Shown here one piece after another: positions 46,713-57,320 of a stretch of 64,000 nucleotides of DNA. The notes beneath the pieces were generated by a model, which made no database searches, was not told where the DNA came from, and worked only from the letters and a program-made list of their open reading frames with translations. The position numbers were made by a program, and so were the translations under genes. Source of the DNA: an uncultured Roseovarius sp. Its GTDB lineage: Bacteria; Pseudomonadota; Alphaproteobacteria; Rhodobacterales; Rhodobacteraceae. Numbering within the stretch: the stretch's first letter is position 1; the number at the start of each line of letters is the position of its first letter. The stretch is from contig CANMFU010000002.1 of the NCBI GenBank assembly GCA_947497295.1, forward strand, positions 496,001 through 560,000, in the 5' to 3' direction.

Positions 46713-47356
46713 GTCGTTAGCATCCGCAGGCTGGTCGTAACGTCCGACCGCACAGCCAGGCGCAGCGTCGGCTCGTCCCCAGCGCGCAGGGCGCTGATGA
46801 TCAGGCGATGGTATCGCGGCGATTCTTTCTGGCGCAACTTGCCATATAGCTTGCGCATGGTCGGGCCCAGTTGCAGCCATACCGTTTCCACCATCGCGAG
46901 AATCGCGGGCGCCTGCGCGCGCAGGTACAGCGTGCGGTGGAACTCCAGATTGCGACGGATATAGGCGACAGCATCCTGCCGCGCGATATCCTCGGCAATG
47001 GCGGCGTTGATCGTGGTTAGCCGGTCGATCAGCGCGATATGGGCGCGGGGCAGGGCGCGGCTGGCCAGCTCGACCTCCAGAAGCGAGCGCAGGGCGGCCA
47101 GCTCTTCGATCCGGTCATTGCTCAGCTCGGGGGTGGAGACGCGGCCCGAACTGCTGAGAGTCAATGCGCCCTCGGCCACCAGTCTGCGCAATGCCTCGCG
47201 CGCGGGTGTCATCGAGACATCATATTCCTTGCCCACACCGCGCAGCGTCAGCGATTCGCCGGGGGCCATTTCGCCGTACATGATGCGGCTGCGCAGACCG
47301 CGATACACGCGGTCATGCGCGGCTGGCGTTTGATCGGGGCGGGGATTCATCAACAT
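46709..47356 (-). CDS. GntR-family regulator with FCD domain
   Basis: 215 residues: winged helix ([42 protein letters not shown]) and FCD domain with the metal-type residues in [15 protein letters not shown]. It is a second, divergent paralogue of the regulator at 18915, sharing the [17 protein letters not shown]-like C-terminal stretch (there WLRFGPSMRVLCG). No evident target gene is adjacent: accA converges and the metalloprotease is upstream on the same strand. Confidence 0.85.
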
Positions 47357-47387
47357 GGATCTGTTGTGATCACAAACGGTACTCGCG

Positions 47388-48068
47388 TCAATCGAAGCGG
47401 TAGCGATGCAGCGACGTTCCGCTCTGGCGCAGCCAGTTGCGATGGGTCTGATAATCGGGCATCAGGCGGGCGACGATAGCCCAATAGGCGGGCGAGTGGT
47501 TCATCTGCTCCAGATGCGCGACCTCATGGGCGGCGACATAATCCAGTACCTCGGGCGGCGCCATGATCAGCCGCCACGAATAGCTGAGCCCTTTGGTTGA
47601 AGAGCACGACCCCCAGCGCGAGCGGGTATCGCGCAGCGTGATGCGCGCATAGGGACGCCCCAGGGCGGCAGCATAGCGATCGGACGCCGCTGCCAGCCGG
47701 TCGCGCGCCAGCGTCTTGAGCCATGCCTGCAGGCGCGCCGGATTGCCGCCGGGCACCAGTAGCGAATCGCCCGACAGCGTCACCCGCCGCCCTTTGGTCG
47801 CCTCCAGCCGCAACATGCGCCCCTCGACCGGCAGGGATGCGCCCGGCGCCACGGTCACTTCGGGCGCGCGGTCGGCCAGATGCCCCGCCAGCCAATCCTG
47901 TTTCGAGCGCGCGAAATCCAGCGCTTCGCGTTCGGGCAAACCCTTCGGCAGGGTCAGCGTGACCCGCCCGTCCAGCGCCGATACGCGCAATGAAATGCGC
48001 CGCGCCTGCGCCGAACGGCGCAAGGTCACCTCGATAGGGGGGTTGCCGGGAAGGATATGCTGGCCCAT
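47388..48068 (-). CDS. YgjP-like (M48-type) metallopeptidase
   Basis: 226 residues of the DUF45/YgjP family. The zinc motif HEVAHLEQMNHSPAYW is near the C-terminus, preceded by RDTRSRWGSCSSTKGLSYSWRL, the family hallmark. ATG at 48068 (MGQHILPG) gives the conserved start; the upstream frame overlaps the divergent gene region. Cytosolic, substrate unknown. 31 bases upstream of the GntR gene. Confidence 0.87.
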   Translation of the reverse strand: MGQHILPGNPPIEVTLRRSAQARRISLRVSALDGRVTLTLPKGLPEREALDFARSKQDWLAGHLADRAPEVTVAPGASLPVEGRMLRLEATKGRRVTLSGDSLLVPGGNPARLQAWLKTLARDRLAAASDRYAAALGRPYARITLRDTRSRWGSCSSTKGLSYSWRLIMAPPEVLDYVAAHEVAHLEQMNHSPAYWAIVARLMPDYQTHRNWLRQSGTSLHRYRFD

Positions 48069-48175
48069 ATGCCTGATCTGTGCTGCTAAGGAGGCGCAAA
48101 AGCTTTGACACCTTTGCCCCGTTATGGCAGGTGGCGCAGATCGCATGCAAGGCACCATATTTGAAAGGGACGCAC

Positions 48176-48502
48176 ATGCCCAAGGAAGAATGGGGCGTCA
48201 AGCGCCTGTGCCCGACAACCGGCCAGCGCTTTTACGACCTGAACAAGGATCCGATCATCAGCCCCTACACCGGCGAAGTGGTCGAGCTGAACACCGGCAA
48301 GAGCCGCTCGATCAAGGCCGACGCAGAGGATGCCGAGACGAAAAAGATGAAAGAGGCCAACGCCGACGACGACGCGGTGCTGGACGATGATGACGACGTC
48401 GACGTCGATCTGGGCGACGACGTGCTGGAAGACGAGGATGACGACGACGATGTCTCGCTGGACGAGATCGCCGATGTCGCCGCGGACGACGACGATAGCT
48501 GA
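48176..48502 (+). CDS. TIGR02300 / FYDLN-acid family protein
   Basis: 108 residues. The N-terminus PKEEWGVKRLCPTTGQRFYDLNKDPIISPYTG is the FYDLN domain; from about residue 60 the chain is overwhelmingly Asp/Glu (for example DDDDDVDVDLGDD), giving a very low isoelectric point. Function is not established; the family is typical of alphaproteobacteria and is often encoded next to tRNA-Ala, as here. ATG at 48176 follows GAAAGGGA. Confidence 0.9.
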   Translation: MPKEEWGVKRLCPTTGQRFYDLNKDPIISPYTGEVVELNTGKSRSIKADAEDAETKKMKEANADDDAVLDDDDDVDVDLGDDVLEDEDDDDDVSLDEIADVAADDDDS

Positions 48503-48511
48503 TAATGCGGC

Positions 48512-48544
48512 CCGGGCCGGATCTTTTCGCTTGATCCTGCCCGG
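48512..48544 (+). terminator. Hairpin after the FYDLN gene
   Basis: CCGGGC-C-GGATC and GATCC-T-GCCCGG pair around a nine-base loop with one internal mismatch, ten bases past the stop and ahead of tRNA-Ala. GTGGCC-cgatc-GGCCAC (48567-48583) follows, four bases before the tRNA. Confidence 0.5.
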
Positions 48545-48586
48545 CGCTTTGCCTAATCAGCACCCAGTGGCCCGATCGGCCACATC

Positions 48587-48662
48587 GGGGCCTTAGCTCA
48601 GCTGGGAGAGCGCCTGCATGGCATGCAGGAGGTCAGGGGTTCGATCCCCCTAGGCTCCACCA
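48587..48662 (+). tRNA. tRNA-Ala (anticodon GGC)
   Basis: 76-base cloverleaf: acceptor GGGGCCT pairing with AGGCTCC (one G-U), D-arm AGCTCAGCTGGGAGAGC, anticodon stem CCTGC/GCAGG with loop ATGGCAT reading GGC, T-arm AGGGGTTCGATCCCCCT, and an encoded CCA at 48660-48662. The decayed recombinase gene starts immediately after it, marking a likely integration site. Confidence 0.97.
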
Positions 48663-48664
48663 TC

Positions 48665-49330
48665 CCGCACTTGTTCGGTGCGTCTGATCTTCTGCCGCCC
48701 CAGCTTTTCGATCCTTTGCTCAGAGCACTGGTCACGGACGGATCGGCAGCGCCCCGGTCTGACCTTCTGTCCCCTTGATCTGGACATCTATCGTTTTGCG
48801 AGCAGCGCGAGCCTCCTTGAGGCGCATGCCACAGATGTCAGGGAAGATGTCTCTCGCCAACTCGCAAATCTGCCGTGCGGGCTGTAGCTTGCGCAAAATC
48901 GCTTTTGCACCTTCTTCAATGTCGGCGCGCGGAATCGATTTGCGCTTTGAAGCGCAAGACGAGGTGTCTCAGAGGTCATAAGGGTAGAGCGTATTCCGCC
49001 CATTCGACCAGCAAGAGGCCATGGGCTGGTTGCAATCATCACATAAAACAAAGCCGCGAAGCGGGAAGTCTGCGTTGATATCCTTGCGTGCAGGCGCATT
49101 GGCTGTGCCTTTCAGGACCGCCTGAATGCGCTCATGGGTGGCAAAGCTGATCAGTGGCTCATGATGCCCTTTGCGAAGCGCCACGCACCAGCAACTTGCC
49201 GTATAAGCGGTCTTTTTCATAATGGCAGCCAACCGGAGGGTTGAACACATAATAGCCCTTCGCGACGTGGGCGGTCATCTTCTGGATGACTTGGTGGCGG
49301 TTTTGATCACGCTCTAACTGGCCTTGCGCG
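48665..49330 (-). pseudogene. Decayed serine site-specific recombinase
   Basis: Minus-strand remnants of a large serine recombinase. From the right: QLERDQNRHQVIQKMTAHV and GYYVFNPPVGCHYEKD in one frame; then after a deletion and frameshift RKGHHEPLISFATHERIQ, APARKDINADFPLRGFVLCD and the zinc-ribbon CDDCNQPMASCW; an in-frame TGA at YPYDL*; then KRKSIPRADIEEGAKAILRK and GMRLKEARAARKTIDVQIK; then a further shift to EQRIEKLGRQKIRRTEQV. The resolvase catalytic domain is missing. Order matches the family; the gene is dead. It abuts tRNA-Ala. Confidence 0.8.
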
Positions 49331-49671
49331 GCAAATATCCGGGCACCGGCAGACGGTCAGGTTGCAGCGCCAAACTCATTGCCAGAGGAATTGTTGTTCC
49401 AGCTGGCCCGATCTGCTTTCGAAGCATCGATCAAATTTGATCGAAATACCCTGCTTTCGTTCTTTTGCGCTACGCAAAATTAATCACCTTTTTGCTTCTG
49501 ACAGGTAGCGTCACACACGACTTTTGAGGGTGAGCACCGTGGCCACAATGAACTTCTGTACCAACGCGAATGGCGCTCGAATTGCAACCGCAGGCAGTTT
49601 TCACGGCATTTCACAATTTTCACATCAGGAGTCGTTGAAGCGATCGGCAACTCCTCGGTCAAGGGAAACGA
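49331..49671. other. Intergenic region before the RTX gene
   Basis: 341 bases with no supported gene. A palindrome ATCAAATTTGAT lies near 49430-49441, and the minus strand next to it reads GGGTATTTCGATC, a partial resemblance to the dispersed motif. A minus-strand frame of 60 codons (49480-49662) shows no family features. The region probably belongs to the decayed insertion. Confidence 0.5.
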
Positions 49672-52600
49672 ATGGCAACCTATAATGTGACGCTGCTATC
49701 ACCGTGGGACGTGACCAATCTCACCACGCCGGGCCCAGCCGGTGCTTTTCCGAATGCAGGTGATGAATTCCGTTTGAGATCCGATTGGTCGAACTCGACC
49801 GATGCGCTCACCATGACGGTGACCGACGACGATACCAAATTGAACGGTGACCCAAACGAAACCGCGTACGAGGACACGTCGCAGCAAACGGCCACCGTCA
49901 CCGCCCCCTCCGGATCGCCAATTGCCAGCGGATATGCGTTTTCGGAGTACGCCTTTCAGCTTGTCGGGCCGGGCAATGCCGTGGTGACCGTCCATGCCAT
50001 CTACGTCGACAACACGCTTGTCGGATATGCCGCTGACGCGCCGATTCAGCCGGGCGCGAATTACCAGGTGACCAACGCCTATCAGCCCAACGGCGCCTCT
50101 GCCCCCAGCTATAGCAGCTTTGATTCGCTGGACTATGAGCAAGGGCCGGACAACACCATCACCGGCACCGAGCGCGACGACAGCCTGGAAGGCGGGACCG
50201 GCAACGACTCCATTACCGCACTGGGCGGCGACGATACGCTTGGCGGCGGTTCCGGCAACGATACACTGGATGGCGGCGCGGGTGACGACAGCCTGTCGGG
50301 CGGCGAGGGCAATGACAGCATGCTGGGCGGGCGGGACGACGACACGCTAACCGGCGGCACGGGCGATGATACGCTTGACGGCGGCAGCGGGGACGACAGT
50401 CTCGAAGGTGGTGCCGGGGCCGACAGCCTGTCGGGCGGCGATGCCGTACTGGGGGATGGCGCGCGCCTGGGCTTCACGTGGAGCGATATTCCCGACCCGC
50501 ATAATGGCGGCAACATTGATGACGGAGACAGGATCAGCGTCGGCACGCAGAACGTCGGCGGCGTCGATGTCAGCTATTCGGTCACGTCCGGCATTGGCCG
50601 GTTCGAGAACGAAACCCAGTATGTGAGCGGGATTGAAGACGGCAACGAGACCATCAATGCCAACAGCGCTCTTGATATTTACGATTCGGGTTCTGTGGAG
50701 ATCGATTTTTCCACTGACGTTCAAAACGTTTCGTTCCGCGTTAACAATTTCGACGCCTATAACGAACATCTGGTCATTCGCGCCTATGATGCAGACGGCA
50801 ATCAGATCACGATCAACACCGCGCAAGGTTCGAATGTCACGGGCATCGACAACGATTCCGTGCCGGGTGCCGAAACGTTCGAAGGTGCGGGCGGGGAGTA
50901 TCACGACGATGATCCGGAAGGATCGCTGCTCGTTCAGATACCCGGCCCGGTTGCGCGGATCGAAATGGATTTCACCAGCGTCAACAAATGGACGCTGACA
51001 TTTACCGACGTCTATTTCGACAATCCGGCGACCGATGCACAGGCGGCTGGCGATGATACGCTCAGCGGCGGTCTCGGCGATGACGTGATCGACGGTGGCG
51101 CGGGCGATGACAGCCTGTTGGGCGGCGCGGGCGACGATACGCTCCACGGCGGATCTGGCTCCGACTGGATGCACGGCGGTGATGGCAACGACACCTTCGT
51201 GATCCGCGATGGTTTTGGCAGCGACACCATCGTCGGCGGCGAAGGTGGCACCAACCGAGACACCATCGACCTGTCGGATATGACCACCTGGGTCACCGTC
51301 ACCTATACCGGGCCAAAGGCCGGCACGATCACCGACGGTACCTCGACCCTGACCTTTTCCGAGATCGAGCATCTCATCCTGTCCGAGGACGCCGATGAGG
51401 TAGATGGCACCGACGACACCTTCGGGCTGGATATCGAAGGCATGGGTGGCGGCGACAACATCATGGGTGGATCCGGCCACGACAGCATTGACGGCGGCGC
51501 AGGGGATGATGCCCTGTCCGGCGGTGCGGGCGACGACACCCTTCTGGGCGGCGCAGGCAATGACGAGATCCTGGGCGACGCGGGCAACGACTCGATCGAG
51601 GGGGGCAGCGAGGGCGATTATCTGGACGGCGGCGACGGCCAGGACACCATCAAAGGGGGTACCGGTGATGACTTCATCGTAGGCGGTGCTGGCAACGATT
51701 CGCTTGTCGGAGACGCCGGCAACGATTCCATATTCGGCGGCACCGGCGATGACACCCTCAACGGTGGCTATGGCAACGACACGCTGGAGGGCGATGACGG
51801 CGCAGATATTCTGGTCGGCGGCGGTGGTCTTGACATCATGTCCGGCGGCGCGGGAAACGACTCCATATATGGGTATGGTGGCACGAGCACCATATCTGGT
51901 GGCGCGGGCGATGACGACATTTGGACGGGTACGGGGCACGACCAGATTGATGGCGGGGCAGACAACGATACGATCTACTCGGGTGCGGGCAACGATACCA
52001 TCGATGGCGGGACGGGCGACGACTTTATCAACGCGGGCGATGGCGACAATGTCGTTTTCGGCGGCTTGGGCAATGACTATATCAGCGCCTTTGGGGGCGC
52101 AGATTCGCTCAGTGGTGGTGCCGGGATGGACATCATCGACGCGGGCGCTGGCAATGACACGCTGGATGGCGGCGACGACAACGACCGGCTAAGCGGCGAA
52201 GATGGCGACGACAGCGTCATCGGCGGCGCGGGCAATGACACGCTTCTTGGCGGCGCGGGGTCGGATACGCTTGTTGGCGGGTCAGGTGATGACAGCGTTG
52301 CTGGTGGCGCAGGCAATGATTCCATCGTTGGCGGGGCCGGCAACGATACAATCACCGTCACCGATGGCGGCGGCAACGACTCCGTTTATGGTGGAGATGA
52401 TTACGATACGCTGGATCTGAGTCAGCTCACCGGGCCGGTTTCTATAGGGTCTACGAATAATGTATATGGGACCGCCACCAACGGAACCGACACAGTCCAT
52501 TTTACCGATGTTGAACAGTTCATACTGACTGACGACTCCGATTATGCCGATGGCCGAAATGCCACTAGCGGGCTGTCGCTGGAGCTTCGGGATGGGGATG

Positions 52601-54561
52601 ATACGGCCTATGGCACCATGGGCGATGACAGCATCGATGGCGGTACGGGAAATGATTGGGTCTCTGGCGGTGTGGGGTCGGACACGCTTGTTGGCGGCTT
52701 GGGTGATGACACCCTGACTGGCGGTGCCGGTGCCGACAGCATGTCGGGCGGCGAGGGACAAGATACCTTCGTCATCGAAGACGGGTTTGGCAGCGACACC
52801 ATCATTGGCGGCGAAACCGGCGTCAACCGCGATACCATAGACCTGAGCGCGCTGACCGTTCCTGTCACCGTCACCTATACCGGCGACAAGGCCGGAACGG
52901 TCACTGACGGAACCTCGACGCTGGTATTCTCCGAGATTGAGAACCTTATCCTGTCTGATCAGGCGGATTTGGTTGACGGGACTGCCGACACAGTTGGGAT
53001 ACAAATTTCCGGCGGCGGCGGCAACGATACGGTAGTCGGCGGTACTGGCGGTGACGCGATATCGGGCGGGGCCGGTGACGACAGCATCGAAGGTGGCGAG
53101 GGCAGTGATCGCCTGTATGGCAATGATGGCAATGACACGCTGCTTGGCGGCGCGGGCGATGACAGGCTCATCTCTCAAGGTGGCAACGACAGTCTTGAAG
53201 GCGGTGCTGGAAATGACGCTGTGTACAGCTTTGCCGGAAATGATACCCTGTCCGGCGGCGACGGCAATGACAAGGTTTTTGATCGCGGCGCGGGGGATAG
53301 CCTGCTGTCCGGCGGCGATGGAGATGACTTCATTGGCGCGCTCTACGGCAACAACACAATGTCGGGCGGCACTGGCAACGACTCTATCAGGGGCGGCAAT
53401 GACGCCGACCTGATTGACGGTGGTGCCGACAATGACACGATTACGGGCGGTTTTGGCAGCGACACAATCGACGGCGGCGCGGGCGACGATTCGATCTCCG
53501 GAGGCGCTGGCGCTGACACGCTGACCGGTGGGGGCGGCAACGACACGATCATAACCGGAACCGGCGATGACCTGGTCATCATCGACCAGGCCGATGGTAA
53601 TACAACAATCACAGATTTCGACATCAGCGATACCAACGGCGATGGCAAATCCAACGACCAGCTGGACGTCTCCGACCTGCGTGATCTGGACGGGAACCCG
53701 GTCAATATATGGGATGTGGTTGTCACAGGAGACACCTCTGGCAACGCCGTGCTTACCTTCCCGGGGGGGGAGAAACTGACACTTGAGGGTGTCACGCCCG
53801 CGCAGATGACGGGCAAACAGATGGCGGCGTTGGGGATACCCTGCTACGCACCGGGCACTTTGATTGACACGCCTGATGGCGCGCGCGCGGTAGAAACGCT
53901 TCGGCCCGGCGATCTGGTCAATACGCTCGATCACGGCCCGCAGCCCATCCGCTGGACCCGCAGTGGCGCGCATCCTTTGGAAAAGGTCGATGTAGATGAC
54001 AAACCGGTGCTGATCGCGGCCAATGCACTGGGTAAGGGACTGCCAGCGCAAGACCTGATCGTCTCGCCGCAGCACCGAATGCTTGTCGGCGGTGGCGGCC
54101 AATTGGAGGGTTGGTTCAACTCCGAGGTCTTTGCCCCGGCAAAATCGCTGACGAACCTGCGCGGCATTCGCCACATGAAGGGCAAGAAGGCCATCACCTG
54201 GATACATTTCGCCTGCGAGCGCCACGAGGTGGTAAGTGCCAATGGAAGCCTGAGCGAAAGTCTGCTCCTCGGCCCGATGGTTGTGAACGGGCTGACAGGC
54301 CCAGAGCGCAAGGCCCTGACTGAGATCTACGGACCTGCGCCCACCGACGGGGCAGCCCTGAATGGCCCTGCCGCTCGCGAATGTCTTACGGTCGGCGACG
54401 TGCGGCGCCATCTTGCGAAACGCAGGAATGACAAGAAGCAGCGCATCGCAAAAGAGGTCCGGAAATGGGATTGCGACCTCGTGATGGAACACTGGGAAAC
54501 GGATCAAGCAAGCGAGGCTTCACCGCGACCTGAGACGCGCCTTCGTAAACACGTTAGCTGA
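49672..54561 (+). CDS. RTX calcium-binding protein with C-terminal Hint domain
   Basis: 1629 residues. An N-terminal domain (1-155) leads into several dozen GGxGxDxLx calcium-binding nonapeptides in blocks from about 159 to 1300, interrupted by a non-repeat beta-rich region (about 262-455). A module of 50-60 residues with DTIDLS and VTYTGxKAGT recurs near 530, 910 (diverged) and 1054. From about 1390 a Hint_2 domain begins with [19 protein letters not shown], with SPQHRMLV later. No N-terminal signal peptide, so type I secretion is expected; no hlyB/hlyD genes are nearby. AAGGGA precedes the ATG. Ligand or activity unknown. Confidence 0.88.
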   Translation: MATYNVTLLSPWDVTNLTTPGPAGAFPNAGDEFRLRSDWSNSTDALTMTVTDDDTKLNGDPNETAYEDTSQQTATVTAPSGSPIASGYAFSEYAFQLVGPGNAVVTVHAIYVDNTLVGYAADAPIQPGANYQVTNAYQPNGASAPSYSSFDSLDYEQGPDNTITGTERDDSLEGGTGNDSITALGGDDTLGGGSGNDTLDGGAGDDSLSGGEGNDSMLGGRDDDTLTGGTGDDTLDGGSGDDSLEGGAGADSLSGGDAVLGDGARLGFTWSDIPDPHNGGNIDDGDRISVGTQNVGGVDVSYSVTSGIGRFENETQYVSGIEDGNETINANSALDIYDSGSVEIDFSTDVQNVSFRVNNFDAYNEHLVIRAYDADGNQITINTAQGSNVTGIDNDSVPGAETFEGAGGEYHDDDPEGSLLVQIPGPVARIEMDFTSVNKWTLTFTDVYFDNPATDAQAAGDDTLSGGLGDDVIDGGAGDDSLLGGAGDDTLHGGSGSDWMHGGDGNDTFVIRDGFGSDTIVGGEGGTNRDTIDLSDMTTWVTVTYTGPKAGTITDGTSTLTFSEIEHLILSEDADEVDGTDDTFGLDIEGMGGGDNIMGGSGHDSIDGGAGDDALSGGAGDDTLLGGAGNDEILGDAGNDSIEGGSEGDYLDGGDGQDTIKGGTGDDFIVGGAGNDSLVGDAGNDSIFGGTGDDTLNGGYGNDTLEGDDGADILVGGGGLDIMSGGAGNDSIYGYGGTSTISGGAGDDDIWTGTGHDQIDGGADNDTIYSGAGNDTIDGGTGDDFINAGDGDNVVFGGLGNDYISAFGGADSLSGGAGMDIIDAGAGNDTLDGGDDNDRLSGEDGDDSVIGGAGNDTLLGGAGSDTLVGGSGDDSVAGGAGNDSIVGGAGNDTITVTDGGGNDSVYGGDDYDTLDLSQLTGPVSIGSTNNVYGTATNGTDTVHFTDVEQFILTDDSDYADGRNATSGLSLELRDGDDTAYGTMGDDSIDGGTGNDWVSGGVGSDTLVGGLGDDTLTGGAGADSMSGGEGQDTFVIEDGFGSDTIIGGETGVNRDTIDLSALTVPVTVTYTGDKAGTVTDGTSTLVFSEIENLILSDQADLVDGTADTVGIQISGGGGNDTVVGGTGGDAISGGAGDDSIEGGEGSDRLYGNDGNDTLLGGAGDDRLISQGGNDSLEGGAGNDAVYSFAGNDTLSGGDGNDKVFDRGAGDSLLSGGDGDDFIGALYGNNTMSGGTGNDSIRGGNDADLIDGGADNDTITGGFGSDTIDGGAGDDSISGGAGADTLTGGGGNDTIITGTGDDLVIIDQADGNTTITDFDISDTNGDGKSNDQLDVSDLRDLDGNPVNIWDVVVTGDTSGNAVLTFPGGEKLTLEGVTPAQMTGKQMAALGIPCYAPGTLIDTPDGARAVETLRPGDLVNTLDHGPQPIRWTRSGAHPLEKVDVDDKPVLIAANALGKGLPAQDLIVSPQHRMLVGGGGQLEGWFNSEVFAPAKSLTNLRGIRHMKGKKAITWIHFACERHEVVSANGSLSESLLLGPMVVNGLTGPERKALTEIYGPAPTDGAALNGPAARECLTVGDVRRHLAKRRNDKKQRIAKEVRKWDCDLVMEHWETDQASEASPRPETRLRKHVS

Positions 54562-54611
54562 CAATGACCCGAGGCTTGGCTCAACTCATTTCTGAGCGGC
54601 CCCCATTGTAA

Positions 54612-54638
54612 TGAACCGCGCCGGGTTTGCCGGAGGCT
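54612..54638. repeat. IS3-family left inverted repeat
   Basis: TGAACCGCGCCGGGTTTGCC followed by GGAGGCT. The complement of the right end reads the same except T for G at position 9. Confidence 0.9.
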
Positions 54639-54664
54639 CAGACACATGAGTAGGATGGAGCATC

Positions 54665-55935
54665 GTGGACAAGACAACAGACAAGAATACACCGGAAGTG
54701 CGCGAACGCGCGGTACGGATGATATTGGATGAGGCTGGGCAGCATGAGAGCCGCTGGGCTGCGATCCTGTCGATTTCAGCAAAGATCGGTTTTGCGCCGC
54801 AAACGCCGAACGAATGGGTCAAGAAGGTCGAGGTCGATACGAGCCAGCGCTGCGGCGTCATGGCCTAACACGCCGAGAAGATGAAGGCGCTAGAACGCGA
54901 CGTGCGCGAGCTCAAGCAGGCCAACGAGACCCCTCGCAAAGTGTCCGCATATTTTGCCCTTCCTCTTGGTGATTGCATGGCAATCACCTGCCGGCAAGCG
55001 GGACCGAGCCCGGCCGCCCATTCAAAAGATGATCCGGTTCATGGGGGATCACCGCGATGTCCATGGGGTCGAGCCGATTTGCAGGGTTCTGTCGAGTGCC
55101 CCTGCGACGTTCCATGAAAACCTGGCCAAGTGGGAAGACCTGTCACAACGTTCGGACCGTGCCAGGCGCGATGGTGAACTCAAGCCCGAGATTGAGCGGG
55201 TCTTTGAGGAAAACCTCAGCGTCTACGGCGTGCGCAAGATATGCATCACATGCGGCGAGAAGGCTTTGATACAGCGCGTTGCACCGTTGCCCGCCTGATG
55301 AAGGATATCGGTATCGAAGGCCTCAGTCGCGGCAAGAAGCCACAGACAACAAACCCTGACAAGGCGCTGTACTGCCGGCTGGACAAGGTGAACCGCCAGT
55401 TCCGTGGGCCAGCGCCAACTGCCTCGTGGGTCAGTGACTTCACGTATGTCGCCACGTGACAGGGGTCGGTTATGTGGCGTTCGTCATTGATGTCTTCGCG
55501 CGACGGATCATGGGATGGCGCGCCAGTCGTACGGCCAATGCGGGCTTTGCACTGGGTGCTCTTGAGCAAGCCATTCATCAGCGTAGACCGGCGCAGGATC
55601 AGTTGGTGAATCACTCGGATCGTGGCTCGCAATTCCTGTCGATAAAATACACCGAACGGCTGGCAGAGGCGTATGTTGAACCGCCGGTCGGCAGTGTCGG
55701 TGATAGCTACGACACCGCATTGGCCGTGACGATCAATGACCTCTTCAAAGCCGAGGTCATCCACCGCCGTGGCCCGTGCCGCAGCTTCGACGCCGTGGAA
55801 TACGTCACATCGGAACGGGTCGATTGGTTCAACAACCGCCGCCTGCTGGTACCCATTGGGAATATCCCGCCAGCAGAGGCCCAGGCAAATTGCTATGACG
55901 CTCTGGAAGAATTACACATGGCCGCGTTACCAAGA
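54665..55935 (+). pseudogene. IS3-family transposase orfA/orfB remnant
   Basis: orfA starts TTG/ATG near 54665 (NTPEVRERAVRMILDEAG), hits TAA at 54866, then continues KALERDVRELKQANET before shifting frame. orfB pieces are MGDHRDVHGVEPICRVL, LKPEIERVFEENLSVYGVRK, then another frame with RREGFDTARCTVARLM and WVSDFTYVAT, TGA, then YVAFVIDVFARRIMGWR and NHSDRGSQFLS. The third DDE residue is lost: ALAVTIN with GTG at 55726-55728 where relatives have ALAETIN. At least four breaks; inactive. Confidence 0.88.
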
Positions 55936-55941
55936 CACTTC

Positions 55942-55968
55942 AGCCTCCGGCAAACCCGGAGCGGTTCA
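55942..55968. repeat. IS3-family right inverted repeat
   Basis: AGCCTCCGGCAAACCCGGAG followed by CGGTTCA, complementary to the left end with one mismatch. Confidence 0.9.
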
Positions 55969-56036
55969 GTCATGATCGGCTATTCCGAGACGCCCCGACG
56001 GCATGTCAGTCGGAACGCGCTGAAACTTCCACGATC

Positions 56037-56804
56037 TCAGCCGTACCAATTGCCAAATTTGGCTTCGATCCCGTCAGCCAGCCCTGCTGCGAAAGCGGCC
56101 GGATCCTGCGTGCCGTTGTCGCGACCTCGATAATGATAAGGATAGACGTAGGTTGGTGCAAATTCGGACACGGCCGATGCGGCGGCATCAGAATCCATCG
56201 TGAACGGCAGATTCATGCACACAAACGCAAGGTCGATATTCTGCAATGCGCGCATCTCGGGCGTGTCTTCGGTATCGCCGGATACGTAGATGCGAAAGTC
56301 GCCGTGAGTGATGATGTAACCATTGTCGCGCCCCTTGGGGTGAAATTTCAGGCGCTCTTCGGTGGTATTGTAGGCGGGCACCGCTTCGATGCCGTACGTG
56401 TCGCGTTCGGTCGTTTCTCCGTTCGCCAGCGACGTGGCGCGCGCCGACAGGTCATCGGGCAGCATGGCCATCACCGCAGGATTGACCACGAGCTGGGCCG
56501 CCGGGCTGAGCGCCATGAGCTGAGTGATCGTTTCCAAGTCGAAGTGATCGCCGTGTTCATGAGTTATCAGTATCGTAGTGGGCTGGCCCACGTTCTTGAT
56601 GCTGTCGACATGGCCTACCGGATCTACCGCGATAAGACCGCTGGCCGTGTTGATCAAAAAACTGGCGTGATCAATCGGGTAGATCATCACATCGCCGTTG
56701 GCGGTGTCGAAAGTCTGGTGCTCAAGGTCGCTTGCATGGGCCATAAACGGCAACACGGTGATTGCGGCGCCTGTTGCCGTAAGAAAGGTTCTGCGGGTTT
56801 GCAT
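56037..56804 (-). CDS. MBL-fold metallo-hydrolase with Tat-like signal
   Basis: 255 residues. The N-terminus QTRRTFLTATGAAITVLPF fits a twin-arginine signal with cleavage near AHA-SD. The metal motif is THEHGDHFD (H82, H84, D86, H87), followed by a second-site histidine region and YVSGDTEDT (Asp ligand) and YPYHYRGRD (final His). Such UlaG-like exported hydrolases are common; substrate unknown. It starts 68 bases beyond the IS right end, in the opposite orientation to the RTX gene. Confidence 0.85.
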   Translation of the reverse strand: MQTRRTFLTATGAAITVLPFMAHASDLEHQTFDTANGDVMIYPIDHASFLINTASGLIAVDPVGHVDSIKNVGQPTTILITHEHGDHFDLETITQLMALSPAAQLVVNPAVMAMLPDDLSARATSLANGETTERDTYGIEAVPAYNTTEERLKFHPKGRDNGYIITHGDFRIYVSGDTEDTPEMRALQNIDLAFVCMNLPFTMDSDAAASAVSEFAPTYVYPYHYRGRDNGTQDPAAFAAGLADGIEAKFGNWYG

Positions 56805-57320
56805 CTGTTCCTCCTGATCAGTGATACGCCAATTCTGACGTGGGCGTCATGATTGAAAACGCTGTGTCTTTGGCCGTTGAGTGCGCTAAGTCTTTGGCGG
56901 TTCTGAACACGGTCTTACGCTGTGATCCGCTCCATTCAATTTATCCGCGCATGTAGCATCCTTTCCCCAAGTTCGGCCCGGCTTTAGTCTCGTACACGTT
57001 TGAAAATAACGTAGCAGGAGAAAACACGGGGTCAAATCTGCTCTTTGCCTTTACGCTTCAGGTTGGCTGAGCGCTCAGAATAGGGCACCGTTTTTGCCAT
57101 GCCTGGCGTCTGCCTGAATAGCTCGCCCCTGATTGTGTGGGTCGGCCGCACGGGCATCGCCACTGCCGGGTGCGGGACGCTGCCCGCGGTGTGATCGTGC
57201 CATGTGGTAGATCGACGATTGCCAGCGCTTTTCAAACCTGTCTGGCGACAGGCGCACCAGTTATCCAGTGCCTGCAACAGTCACTTTCGCCCCATAGGAT
57301 TGATGTGATATGACCGCCCC
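56805..57320. other. Intergenic region before dinB
   Basis: 516 bases without a confidently supported gene. A minus-strand frame (57032-57277, 81 codons) ends KRKGKEQI and looks like the tail of some mobile or repeat-linked frame, but cannot be assigned. A direct repeat TCTTTGGC recurs near 56864 and 56893. No hairpin terminator or clear dinB promoter, and no SOS box of the alphaproteobacterial GTTCN7GTTC type, was recognised. Confidence 0.5.

Larger units (their letters stand above)
54612..55968 (+). mobile_element. Degenerate IS3-family insertion sequence
   Basis: 1357 bases bounded by inverted repeats of 27 bases that differ at one position (left 54612-54638, right 55942-55968), with TG...CA termini as usual in IS3. 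It holds broken orfA and orfB. No matching 3-4 base target duplication is seen (TAA on the left, GTC on the right). It lies between the RTX gene and the metallo-hydrolase gene. Confidence 0.88.

Noticed and set aside
49430-49453. Possible sixth copy of the dispersed motif
   Set aside because: Only the GGGTATTTCG half matches; the AAGAA half is missing.
50160-53560. CRISPR-like or tandem DNA repeats
   Set aside because: The repeated GGCGGC/AACGAC units are nine-codon-related RTX coding repeats of varying sequence, not fixed repeats with unique spacers.
50347-54507. Two very long minus-strand frames (530 and 741 codons) opposite the RTX gene
   Set aside because: They are produced by the glycine/aspartate codon bias of the RTX repeats; their translations have no family features, and the plus frame has clear RTX and Hint motifs.
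57032-57277. Calling the 81-codon minus frame a gene
   Set aside because: No recognised family or start signal; described only as part of the intergenic region.
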